Source of the DNA: Bacteroidota bacterium
GTDB taxonomy: Bacteria > Bacteroidota > Bacteroidia > B-17B0 > Aurantibacillaceae
DNA length: 43,608 nt
Direction: 5' to 3'
Assembly (NCBI GenBank): GCA_025363015.1
Contig: JANYEQ010000045.1
Location: forward strand, 1 to 43,608
Shown here: positions 1 through 7,805 of the stretch, in pieces
Numbering within the stretch: position 1 is the first letter of the stretch
How the letters are laid out: the number at the start of each line of letters is the position of its first letter
Program-made: the position numbers and the translations under genes
Notes under the pieces: generated by a model
What the model saw: the letters and a program-made list of their open reading frames with translations, nothing else
What the model was told of the DNA's origin: nothing
Databases searched by the model: none

Positions 1-1
1 T

Positions 2-139
2 ATAAGAGAAGAAGAAATTACCTTTACAGAAAATAAAGCTTTAATTAATACAAAAGATTTGCCCATTGGGGTGTATGTTTTAAATCTAAAAAGCACCAAC
101 TCACAAACCGTTAGTAAGCGTTTTGTAATAGCGAGGTGA
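2..139 (+). CDS. 3' end of a T9SS-secreted protein (C-terminal sorting domain only)
   Basis: An open frame enters from the left edge and ends at TGA 137-139. The 45 residues seen include PIGVYVLNLKS, then SQTVSKRFVIAR, which is the usual end of a type A T9SS sorting domain (G-x-Y-x-L-x-I, then a basic tail). The part upstream, including the cargo domain, lies outside the window, so the function of the protein is unknown. In this family the domain guides the protein through the outer membrane and is removed by the PorU sortase. The assignment of the tail is fairly secure because six complete genes in the window end the same way. Confidence 0.75.
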   Translation: MREEEITFTENKALINTKDLPIGVYVLNLKSTNSQTVSKRFVIAR

Positions 140-185
140 TAGTGCGTAGGCATGGCTTGGCGTTGAGCGTGTGCGGGCATGAATT

Positions 186-361
186 AATTTCTTAAATAAG
201 AAATTCGACGAAGGGGCTTGTCCTCTAAATTCTGTGCATTTAAAAAATAATTAACGGCACAGAATTTTATACTTCGCTTAAATTTCTTTAAAAAATTAAG
301 AGTGCGTGGCAAATTGCCGAGCCTTAATTTTTTGTTTCTTTTTTATTTAAGAAAAAAGAAA
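186..361. repeat. Cluster of four inverted repeats in an intergenic patch
   Basis: Four perfect or near-perfect inverted repeats lie within 176 bases. They are 186-194 with 197-205 (9 bp, 2-base loop), 227-237 with 257-267 (11 bp), 290-300 with 323-333 (11 bp, holding an inner 308-312/314-318 stem), and 335-344 with 352-361 (10 bp). The bases just before (140-180) are unusually GC-rich for this genome. No gene is visible in 140-388. Some of these hairpins could terminate the gene ending at 139, but their number suggests a REP-like or miniature-element remnant. Confidence 0.6.
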
Positions 362-388
362 GTAGAGTATTTTTATACCTTTATGTAA

Positions 389-808
389 TTGAAAAAAATT
401 AATCACATAATTTTTAGTATTATTTTGGCTGTAACACTTAGTTACAGTCAAGGTGGTTTTAAACGCAAATTTAAATTACCAAATGCTTTAAATAACACTA
501 CAAAAGCTGTTTTTGAAACCACAGCAAACAACTATATAGTAGGTGGCATTGTGGTTGACACTTTAAATGGCTTTACTACCAACCGTTTAACCCGTATTAC
601 AAAAAATGGTACTGTTTTGGATTAAATATTATAGTTATCCGACCAATCCTTTACTAGATAATTCACAAAGAATGCTTTCGTTAAATAAAACAAGTGATAA
701 TGGATTTGTAACAGCAATAGAACAACTTTATACCAACCCTAACCGTTTTTAATAGTAAAATACGATAGTACATTTTGCGACAGTAGCGCTTTTTATTGTA
801 AAAGCTAA
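389..808 (+). pseudogene. Frameshifted and truncated remnant of a secreted (probably T9SS) protein
   Basis: A TTG start gives a signal peptide (ILAVTLSYSQ) and 78 residues, ending at TAA 623-625 after the residues NGTVLD. Adding one base near 616-621 would give NGTVLWIKYYSYPTNP and continue the protein to about 749. A second added base in the T run at 746-750 gives NRFLIVKYDSTFCDSSAFYCKS, stopping at 806-808. The text fits the start of the long repeat-containing secreted proteins common in Bacteroidota (VGG...NRLTRITKNG, then a VKYDS-type motif), but no sorting domain or downstream body follows. Two frameshifts plus truncation make a dead gene much more likely than two sequencing errors. The product family is inferred. 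Confidence 0.7.
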
Positions 809-853
809 TAAATAATATTGTAATTATTCTACCTTCAATTTTTTAAATGCAAG

Positions 854-1474
854 TTAATTTTGTTTCCGTTTATTTTCGTTATATTTCTGTATAATTAAAT
901 ATAAATCTCGAAAAACAAGCGATTTTTCTTCTACTAATTTTTTTACCTCGGCATCATCGCTAACGTATTCTAACATAAATTTTTTAAAATCTAAATAGCG
1001 TACCCTCCCTGATTTATTAGTCCCCCTTTTTTTGATATAATAGCTAGTAGTTGTTCCACTACCGCTAGTGTGTATTCCTCCACCATAACTCCCACCAAAA
1101 CCACCACCAGCATACGAACCGCCTCCGGAATTCATACTACTATTTGTAGCACGAGTATAAGCTAGTAGTATTAAATTGCCGTATTCAACAACTTGCATAA
1201 AACATAATTTAGTGCCAAATGTACCTCCAGGAATTACTAAATATTTTAGTAAGCCTAATTTTGTGTAGCCTGTTATTTGATTAACGCTGTATTTTTTGAT
1301 TTTACCACTTTCGTCAATAAATTTTATTTTTCGTGTCGAAAAAAATAATTGGTCTTTAATTTTTCCTACAAGAGTATCGTTATTACGAAGGTATATAACA
1401 CCAGGTACGTATCGGCGTTGTGCTATTGAAAGTTGAATAGAAATTAATAAAATAAATAAAATAATTTTTTTCAT
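854..1474 (-). CDS. Secreted glycine-rich hypothetical protein
   Basis: A 206-residue protein from the ATG at 1474. An upstream in-frame ATG at 1495 sits inside the likely -7 promoter element, so it should not be in the mRNA, and the shorter form starts directly with a clean signal peptide (MKKIILFILLISIQLSIAQ). The first half is beta-rich (GVIYLRNNDTLVGKI, a pattern seen in many uncharacterised Bacteroidota envelope proteins). It is followed by a low-complexity Gly/Ser/Tyr stretch around residues 115-140 and a charged C-terminus. There is no sorting domain, lipobox or recognised catalytic motif. It is probably periplasmic or surface-associated; the function is unknown. Confidence 0.7.
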   Translation of the reverse strand: MKKIILFILLISIQLSIAQRRYVPGVIYLRNNDTLVGKIKDQLFFSTRKIKFIDESGKIKKYSVNQITGYTKLGLLKYLVIPGGTFGTKLCFMQVVEYGNLILLAYTRATNSSMNSGGGSYAGGGFGGSYGGGIHTSGSGTTTSYYIKKRGTNKSGRVRYLDFKKFMLEYVSDDAEVKKLVEEKSLVFRDLYLIIQKYNENKRKQN

Positions 1475-1492
1475 GTAAGTAATTTTTTGAAC

Positions 1493-1523
1493 CAAATATA
1501 CACATATATCAAAAACGTTTAAA
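1493..1523 (-). promoter_or_regulatory. Bacteroidota-type promoter for the gene at 854-1474
   Basis: Read leftwards, TTTA (1523-1520) is followed after 19 bases by TATATTTG (1500-1493), an exact TAnnTTTG match. Transcription would begin near 1488, leaving a leader of about 14 bases to the ATG at 1474. This is what decides the start of that gene. It was found by pattern only. Confidence 0.5.
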
Positions 1524-1552
1524 TAAGCCTAAAAGGTTTGTACTTAGATTTA

Positions 1553-2704
1553 TTACCCAAACTGTTCCACATCCTTATCCGTAATTTCTTTACCGCTTAA
1601 AATAATAAGGCGTTCCATTACGTTTCTAAATTCGCGTATGTTACCAGGCCAGTTTCGGTTTTGTAAAAAGTTAATGGCTTGGATTGTTATATTTTTTTTA
1701 GCAATTCCCATTTCTTCACATACTAATTCTAAAAAATAATTGGCTAATAAGGGTATATCTTCTTTGCGTTCATTTAAACTTGGCACATGAATAGGAATAA
1801 CGGCTAACCGATGAAACAAATCTTGCCTAAAGTTACCAAGTTCAATTTCTTTTTCTAAATTTTTATTTGTAGCAGCAATAACGCGTACGTTTACTTTAAA
1901 TTCCTTATCGCCCCCTACGCGCGTAATTTTATTTTCTTGTAAAGCTCGTAATACCTTTGCTTGGGCGCTTAGGCTCATGTCTCCAATCTCGTCTAAAAAC
2001 AAGGTGCCGCCTTCTGCCAATTCAAACTTGCCTTTGCGTTGCGCTACAGCGCTTGTAAAAGAGCCTTTTTCGTGCCCAAACAATTCGCTTTCAATTAATT
2101 CGCTGGGTATGGCGGCGCAATTTACTTCAATTAAAGGACCATTAACGCGATTACTTTTTTGATGTAATAGCTTTGCAACCAATTCTTTACCGCTACCATT
2201 ACTACCAGTAATTAAAACGCGAGCATCGGTGGGTGCTACTTTTTCTATAAGTTGTTTTACATTTTCAATGGCGGTAGAATTTCCAATCATATCTACCGAT
2301 TTAAAAATTTTCTTTTTTAAATTTTTTGTTTCGGTTATTAATTCGGTTTTTTCTAAAGCATTTTTAATAGATACCAGTAAGCGGTTAAGATCAATAGGTT
2401 TAGCTAAATAATCGTATGCACCTTTTTTTACGGCATTTACGGCGGTTTCAATACTGCCATGCCCACTCATCATAATTATGGCGCTGCTAATATTATTTTC
2501 AATTAATTTGTTAAGTAACTCTTCGCCATCTAATTTTGGCATTTTAATATCGCTTAAAATAATATCGTAATTATTTTTTAGGGCTAAGTTTAAAGCGGTA
2601 ATGCCATCTTCAGCCTCATCAATAGTATGCTTTTCAAATTCTAAAATTTCTTTTATTGAGCGACGGATTGCTTTTTCATCGTCTATTACTAATATTTTTG
2701 CCAT
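1553..2704 (-). CDS. Sigma-54-type response regulator (NtrC/AtoC family) lacking a DNA-binding domain
   Basis: A 383-residue two-component regulator. The receiver domain (about 1-120) has acidic D8 and D9, phospho-acceptor D52 and K102. The AAA+ domain (about 140-375) has Walker A GSNGSGKE at 167-174 and Walker B around GGTLFLDEIG at 232-241. The sigma-54 contact loop reads GSFTSA at 214-219 where the family consensus is GAFTGA. The protein ends about ten residues after the last AAA+ helices, so the Fis-type helix-turn-helix normally found at the end is missing. From memory, Bacteroidota orthologues of about 385 residues share this short form. It starts 21 bases after the ppx-like gene on the same strand, so the two are probably co-transcribed. 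No partner histidine kinase adjoins it. Confidence 0.88.
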   Translation of the reverse strand: MAKILVIDDEKAIRRSIKEILEFEKHTIDEAEDGITALNLALKNNYDIILSDIKMPKLDGEELLNKLIENNISSAIIMMSGHGSIETAVNAVKKGAYDYLAKPIDLNRLLVSIKNALEKTELITETKNLKKKIFKSVDMIGNSTAIENVKQLIEKVAPTDARVLITGSNGSGKELVAKLLHQKSNRVNGPLIEVNCAAIPSELIESELFGHEKGSFTSAVAQRKGKFELAEGGTLFLDEIGDMSLSAQAKVLRALQENKITRVGGDKEFKVNVRVIAATNKNLEKEIELGNFRQDLFHRLAVIPIHVPSLNERKEDIPLLANYFLELVCEEMGIAKKNITIQAINFLQNRNWPGNIREFRNVMERLIILSGKEITDKDVEQFG

Positions 2705-2725
2705 ATTTTTTTTATGTAAATAGTA

Positions 2726-3652
2726 CTATTTATTATTTATAAACTCTACCAAAGCGCCTTCTTTTAATGAATAAGTAGAGACGAGTAAGCTGTTTATTGA
2801 AAACGATTTTAAAATAAAATTAATTAATAGCGTTGAAATTACAATCATATCAAAACGCATGGGAATTAAGCCTTTTATGTTTTTTCGTTGGCTTAAGGTT
2901 GATTTGATTACTAATTGAGCTACAGTATTATAATCTAAAATATTTATAGTGTAGCATATTTTTTCTTTTACTAATTCTTCACCATTTAATTCGCCATGTA
3001 TCATTTCAATAATAGAATCGAATGCACCCGACGAGCCTATTAATTGTGTGGTAGGAAATAATGTTATGGCCTTAAACAAAGGTTGTAATTGTTGTGTTAA
3101 GTATAAATTAAGTGTATTAATTTCGGGTTGGGTTATTGGGTTTGAAATTGTAAACATATCTAAAAGTCTGGCAGCCCCTAATAAAAAACTTTGTTTCCAA
3201 AAAATTTGCTGGCCATTGGCTAAAATAAATTCGGTACTTCCTCCGCCAATATCCATAATTAATGCGGTGCTACTATTTAGTTTGCTAGCTTCTTTATTAC
3301 CTAAATAAATTAATTCGGCCTCGCGATTACCATCAATAATATTAATATCAATGTTAAAATTATGTTTAGCGGTAGTAACAAACTCCTCGCCATTTTTAGC
3401 ATCTCTAATTGCCGAAGTAGCATAGGCTAATGTTTTTTGTACATTGTAATTTATTAAATGTGTTTTAAATTGGGCTAAGGCAGCAATGCCTCTATTAAAC
3501 GGAAGAGAGGCGATATAACCTTGGTTAATTGTTCCTTCGCCCAATTTAACAGCCACCCGGGTATTAAAAACTTTGGTATACTGTAGTCCATTAATTTTTA
3601 CAATTAATAAATTAAATGTATTTGTGCCACAATCTATAATTGCTAAAATCAT
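2726..3652 (-). CDS. ppx: Ppx/GppA-family exopolyphosphatase or guanosine pentaphosphatase
   Basis: A 308-residue ASKHA-fold phosphatase. The N-terminus MILAIIDCGTNTFNLLI is the family's phosphate-1 loop (D-x-G-[ST]-N-[ST]), and MDIGGGSTEFIL in the middle is the second phosphate loop. The length equals the two-subdomain core, without the HD-like C-terminal extension of E. coli Ppx, which is usual in Bacteroidota. It hydrolyses polyphosphate or pppGpp in the cytoplasm; sequence alone does not say which. It is transcribed leftwards, away from the divergent subtilase at 3748, and probably leads an operon with the downstream response regulator, a hint of a link to stress or phosphate control (inference). 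Confidence 0.9.
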   Translation of the reverse strand: MILAIIDCGTNTFNLLIVKINGLQYTKVFNTRVAVKLGEGTINQGYIASLPFNRGIAALAQFKTHLINYNVQKTLAYATSAIRDAKNGEEFVTTAKHNFNIDINIIDGNREAELIYLGNKEASKLNSSTALIMDIGGGSTEFILANGQQIFWKQSFLLGAARLLDMFTISNPITQPEINTLNLYLTQQLQPLFKAITLFPTTQLIGSSGAFDSIIEMIHGELNGEELVKEKICYTINILDYNTVAQLVIKSTLSQRKNIKGLIPMRFDMIVISTLLINFILKSFSINSLLVSTYSLKEGALVEFINNK

Positions 3653-3688
3653 AAAAACCTAAAAATAGTAAAAAATTACACCAACGGT

Positions 3689-3720
3689 TTTGCTTTTATA
3701 ATAATTATTTAGTAATTTTA
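3689..3720 (+). promoter_or_regulatory. Bacteroidota-type promoter for the subtilase gene
   Basis: TTTG at 3689-3692 is followed after exactly 20 bases by TAATTTTA at 3713-3720, one mismatch from TAnnTTTG. The start of transcription would be near 3727, 20 bases before the ATG at 3748. Pattern evidence only. Confidence 0.5.
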
Positions 3721-3747
3721 TTAAACTAACTACTAAACAACATTTAA

Positions 3748-6700
3748 ATGAAAAAAATTTTATCCTTAATTGCATTTATAAGCATATGCAATATTTCTAA
3801 AAGCCAAACGGTTTATAAGCACCAAGTAGATGGTGAAGTATATGTAAAGTTTACACCAGCGGCACTAAAAAGTGTATCAAAAGATAATCCAAACAACATT
3901 CAAATTACAAAATTAACTAATGTTAGTAAAGTATTATTTAAATATGGTGCTACAAAAGCTTATAAACCTTTTTACCAAGCAGATGATGATGCAAAATTAC
4001 CTTATATATTAAAGGTAGAATTTTCGCAAATTAATCAAGTAGAAGATTTAATACGCGAATTAAAAGCGATACCAGGCGTGGAATATGCCGAAAAAGTAAG
4101 TTTAAACAAAACCTGTGTTACTCCTAACGACCCAACATTTGGTGTGCACCTTACACAAATTAATGCACAAAATGCTTGGGCTATTTCTACCGGAAGCGCA
4201 AATATTACAGTTGCTGTAGTTGATAACGCTGAAGATCGTTCTCACCCAGATTTGGCTGCTAATATTTGGACTAACCCTGGCGAAATTGCTGGTAATTTAA
4301 TTGACGATGATGGAAATGGTTATGTAGATGATGTAAACGGCTATGATGTGGCCGATAATGATAATAATACCATTCCCTCAAACAATGCCATGAGTCATGG
4401 AACACATGTTAGTGGTATTGCTGCTGGTGTTACAAATAATAGCACAGGTATGGCTTCTATTAGTTGGAATATAAAACTTATACCTGTAAAAGCTCAAACC
4501 AATACGGGAAGTACTACAGGTATTTCAGCTGGTTATCAAGGTATAGTATATGCTGCAAAAGTAAAAGCGCGAATTATTTCTTGTTCGTGGGGTGGGGTAA
4601 GTACTGCTGCTGCTGCCGAACAATCGGTTATTGATTATGCATGGGGCAAAGGTTGTATTATATTTTGTGCGGCTGGTAACGATGGCGGAACTGCAAACGA
4701 AACAGTTTTACATTATCCTGCTGCTTACAATAATGTATATTGCGTTGCTTCCGTAGCTACAAATAATGTAAAATCAAGCTTTTCATGTCGTGGTCCTTGG
4801 GTAGACATTTGCGCTCCGGGCGAGAATATTTATAGTACTTATCCTGCAAATACGTATAATTCTATTTCAGGCACATCAATGGCTACGCCTTTGGTAGCAG
4901 GTATGGCAGGTTTAATGTTATCTAAAACACCTTTTATGACACAAACTGATGTTTTAAATTGTATTTCATCATCTGCGGCTAATGTATATTCTATAGCTGC
5001 AAATAGTGCCTATACCCCAAGTTTACAGTTAGGTGCTGGTAGAATTGAGGCATTTCAAGCTATGAATTGTGCAGCAAGTTTTTCAAATACTCCAGTAATT
5101 TCTAATTTCTTTTCACTTTTTCAAAATACCTGTCCAAGTACACCTATTTCGTTTTACGATAGTTCATTATATATTCCTACAGCATGGAGTTGGACATTTC
5201 AAGCAGGAATTCCGGCAACCTCTACTTCTTCTAATCCATCAGTTCAGTGGGCTGCACCAGGCACTTACTCTGTGGCCTTACAAGCAACCAACGTAAATGG
5301 AGGAAATACAAAAACAAAATTAGCGTACATTACTGTTGCAGGACCTATAGCTTTACCTTTGGTAGAAGGCTTTCAGGGTGCAGCATTTGTGCCAGTAAAT
5401 TGGTCGCAAAATAATATAGGAAACGATAACGTACTCTGGACAAAAGGAGTAGGGTATGGTGGCTTTGGTACTAGTACCCTAAGTGCTTTGTTTGATAATT
5501 ATAATTTAGATGCTGCTGGTGATAGAGATGAAATGAGAACGCCAAAGTATATTTTTTCGAGCATAGCATCTGCTACATTAGGTTTTGATGTAGCTTACAA
5601 AGAATTTGATAATCAATACTCCGATACATTAGAGGTAAAATTATCCACTAATTGTGGTGTTTCATGGACAAGTATTTACAGTAAAGGAGGCTCTGTTTTA
5701 TCAACATCGGCTGGTACTTTACAAGCAAATACATTTACTCCAACTCCTGCAGCATGGCGTACTGAAACAGTAAACATTAGTGCGCTAACAAGTGGGCAGA
5801 GCAATGTAATGATTAGTTTTGTAAACCATGGGCATTATGGCCAAGCCTTGTATGTAGATAATGTAAATATTGCTACCACCGCAATTACAAGTCCTACAGC
5901 CAATTTTAGTTTACAAAACCCTGTTTGTAGTGGTGCTGTTACAACTTTAACAAATACAAGTGTTGGCGCTACAAGTTATAATTGGAGTATGGTTGGAGGA
6001 ATACCTGCTACATCAACTGCCACTAACCCTACTGTTAGCTATGCTACGCCGGGTAATTATAGCATTACCTTAACGGCAATAAATGGCACATTAACTTCTG
6101 TTTTAACAAAAACATTAACCGTTACAGCTACACCAACTGTGGCTGTAAATTCGCCCACAATATGTTCGGGTAATAGTGTATTACTAACAGCCAGTGGTGC
6201 CACTACATATAGTTGGAACACAAGTGCCACCACTAATACAATTTTAGTATCGCCATTAACTACCACAAACTATACCGTTACGGGCACTAACGCTACTTGT
6301 GTTAATACTAAAACAACAACTGTTATTGTAAATGCAACGCCTACTGTAGCAGTAAGTAACCAAACAATTTGTGGAGGTGGTACTGCAACAATTACAGCAA
6401 GTGGTGCTACTACTTATAGCTGGAATACAGGTTCAACAGCCAATCCATTAATTGTTAGCCCTGCAGTAACTACAAATTATACCGTTACAGGTACAAGTTT
6501 AGGTTGTACAAATACAAAAACAGTAAGTGTAACAATTGGCACTGCCTTAACAATACTTATTAGCCCTGCTAGCCCATCAATTTGTACGGGTGCTAGCACT
6601 ACTGTTACAGCAAGCGGCGCCACTACTTATACTTGGAGCACAGGCTCTAACGCTACATCGGTGGTATTTACTCCAAGTGCAACTACAGGTTATGCCGTGG

Positions 6701-7695
6701 CTGGTAGCGTTGGTACGTGTACAGGCTCAACTACGTTTTCGGTAATAGTAAATGCTAATCCTATAGCAAGTACATTTAGTACTACTAACGTATCGTGTTT
6801 TGGCGGAAGTAATGGTAGCGCTATTGCAAATGCAAGCAGTGGCACACCAGCTTATACTTATTCATGGTCTCCAAGTGGGCAAACCACACCAACATTAAAT
6901 GCTGTTAGTGCTGGTAATTATACTTGTTTGGTAACAGATAGCAAAGGTTGTAAAGCAAATACTACTGCAAATATTACACAACCTAGCGCTTTAGCTATTA
7001 GCTCATCGTCTACTATAAATACAAGTTGTGGGGTGTGTAATGGCTCATCTATATATAATATTAGTGGTGGTACTCCAGCTTATACTTATTCGTGGAGTAA
7101 TGGTGTTACAACAAATAGCGTGGCGGGTTTATGTGCAGGAGCTTATACACTTGTTGTAACAGATATTAAATTATGCCAATTAACTGCTACAGTTGCTGTT
7201 GCAACAAGTAGCTCATTAACAGCTACAGCAAGTGCTACTAATGCAAGTTGTGGTACTTGTAATGACGGTGTGGCTACAGTAATTGTAGGTGGTGGCACTG
7301 GCCCATACACATATACGTGGACACCAAGTGGTGGTAATGCTGCAACGGCTTTAGGCTTAGTACCAGCTTGTTATACAGTAAGTATAAACGATGCAAGCGG
7401 TTGTGCGGTAAATACAACAACCTGTGTAAGTTTTGCTACAGGTATTAGTAATACACTGTATACTACTAATGATTTATTAATTTACCCTAACCCTGCAAAA
7501 ACGAATGTAACTGTACAATTTTTAGGTGCCCAATTTAATTATACTATTTATAATAATTTAGGGCAATTAATAGATAGCAAACAACATAACTTAAGTGTGG
7601 CAAACATAAACTTAAATAATTATGCTAAAGGTGTTTATTTAATTGCTATTGAAATTGGCAAACAAACACTACACAAAAAATTAATTGTAGAGTAA
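3748..7695 (+). CDS. Large S8 (subtilisin-like) serine peptidase with PKD, Ig-like and SprB-type repeats and T9SS sorting domain
   Basis: A 1315-residue secreted protease. After a signal peptide (ending near SKSQ, residue 20) and a prodomain-like segment (about 22-120), the catalytic domain holds D159, H217 (SHGTHVSG), oxyanion N311 and S377 (GTSMATPLVAG). A PKD-like domain follows (about 445-530), then a jelly-roll choice-of-anchor J/MAM-like domain (about 532-712) and a second PKD domain (about 717-797). Next come threonine/serine-rich Ig-like repeats with ICSG motifs (about 800-1010), SprB-type repeats (VSCFGGSNGS, PAYTYSWSPSG; about 1015-1230) and the sorting domain (YPNP near 1250 to the end). 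It should be exported by Sec, moved to the surface by T9SS and act on external proteins. The Asp motif reads VVDNAED, not the usual D-[ST]-G, but the triad is present, so activity is likely. A promoter and a terminator bracket it as a single-gene unit. Confidence 0.93.
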   Translation: MKKILSLIAFISICNISKSQTVYKHQVDGEVYVKFTPAALKSVSKDNPNNIQITKLTNVSKVLFKYGATKAYKPFYQADDDAKLPYILKVEFSQINQVEDLIRELKAIPGVEYAEKVSLNKTCVTPNDPTFGVHLTQINAQNAWAISTGSANITVAVVDNAEDRSHPDLAANIWTNPGEIAGNLIDDDGNGYVDDVNGYDVADNDNNTIPSNNAMSHGTHVSGIAAGVTNNSTGMASISWNIKLIPVKAQTNTGSTTGISAGYQGIVYAAKVKARIISCSWGGVSTAAAAEQSVIDYAWGKGCIIFCAAGNDGGTANETVLHYPAAYNNVYCVASVATNNVKSSFSCRGPWVDICAPGENIYSTYPANTYNSISGTSMATPLVAGMAGLMLSKTPFMTQTDVLNCISSSAANVYSIAANSAYTPSLQLGAGRIEAFQAMNCAASFSNTPVISNFFSLFQNTCPSTPISFYDSSLYIPTAWSWTFQAGIPATSTSSNPSVQWAAPGTYSVALQATNVNGGNTKTKLAYITVAGPIALPLVEGFQGAAFVPVNWSQNNIGNDNVLWTKGVGYGGFGTSTLSALFDNYNLDAAGDRDEMRTPKYIFSSIASATLGFDVAYKEFDNQYSDTLEVKLSTNCGVSWTSIYSKGGSVLSTSAGTLQANTFTPTPAAWRTETVNISALTSGQSNVMISFVNHGHYGQALYVDNVNIATTAITSPTANFSLQNPVCSGAVTTLTNTSVGATSYNWSMVGGIPATSTATNPTVSYATPGNYSITLTAINGTLTSVLTKTLTVTATPTVAVNSPTICSGNSVLLTASGATTYSWNTSATTNTILVSPLTTTNYTVTGTNATCVNTKTTTVIVNATPTVAVSNQTICGGGTATITASGATTYSWNTGSTANPLIVSPAVTTNYTVTGTSLGCTNTKTVSVTIGTALTILISPASPSICTGASTTVTASGATTYTWSTGSNATSVVFTPSATTGYAVAGSVGTCTGSTTFSVIVNANPIASTFSTTNVSCFGGSNGSAIANASSGTPAYTYSWSPSGQTTPTLNAVSAGNYTCLVTDSKGCKANTTANITQPSALAISSSSTINTSCGVCNGSSIYNISGGTPAYTYSWSNGVTTNSVAGLCAGAYTLVVTDIKLCQLTATVAVATSSSLTATASATNASCGTCNDGVATVIVGGGTGPYTYTWTPSGGNAATALGLVPACYTVSINDASGCAVNTTTCVSFATGISNTLYTTNDLLIYPNPAKTNVTVQFLGAQFNYTIYNNLGQLIDSKQHNLSVANINLNNYAKGVYLIAIEIGKQTLHKKLIVE

Positions 7696-7711
7696 TACTT
7701 AGTTTAATTTT

Positions 7712-7750
7712 AAAAGCCCTCAAAAAAATATTTTTTTGAGGGCTTTTTAT
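7712..7750 (+). terminator. Strong intrinsic terminator after the subtilase
   Basis: A perfect 17-bp inverted repeat (7712-7728 with 7731-7747) with a GC-rich core (agccctc/gagggct) followed by T residues. It lies 17 bases after the stop codon and separates the protease from the glycosyltransferase. Confidence 0.85.
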
Positions 7751-7805
7751 TTTCTGATTTTTATGTTTTTTATATGACTGTTATTGATTATTTTGCATAG
7801 CTAAA

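Noticed and set aside
1474-1495. Upstream ATG start for the glycine-rich secreted protein
   Set aside because: It would lie inside the TATATTTG promoter element and would put extra residues in front of a clean signal peptide.
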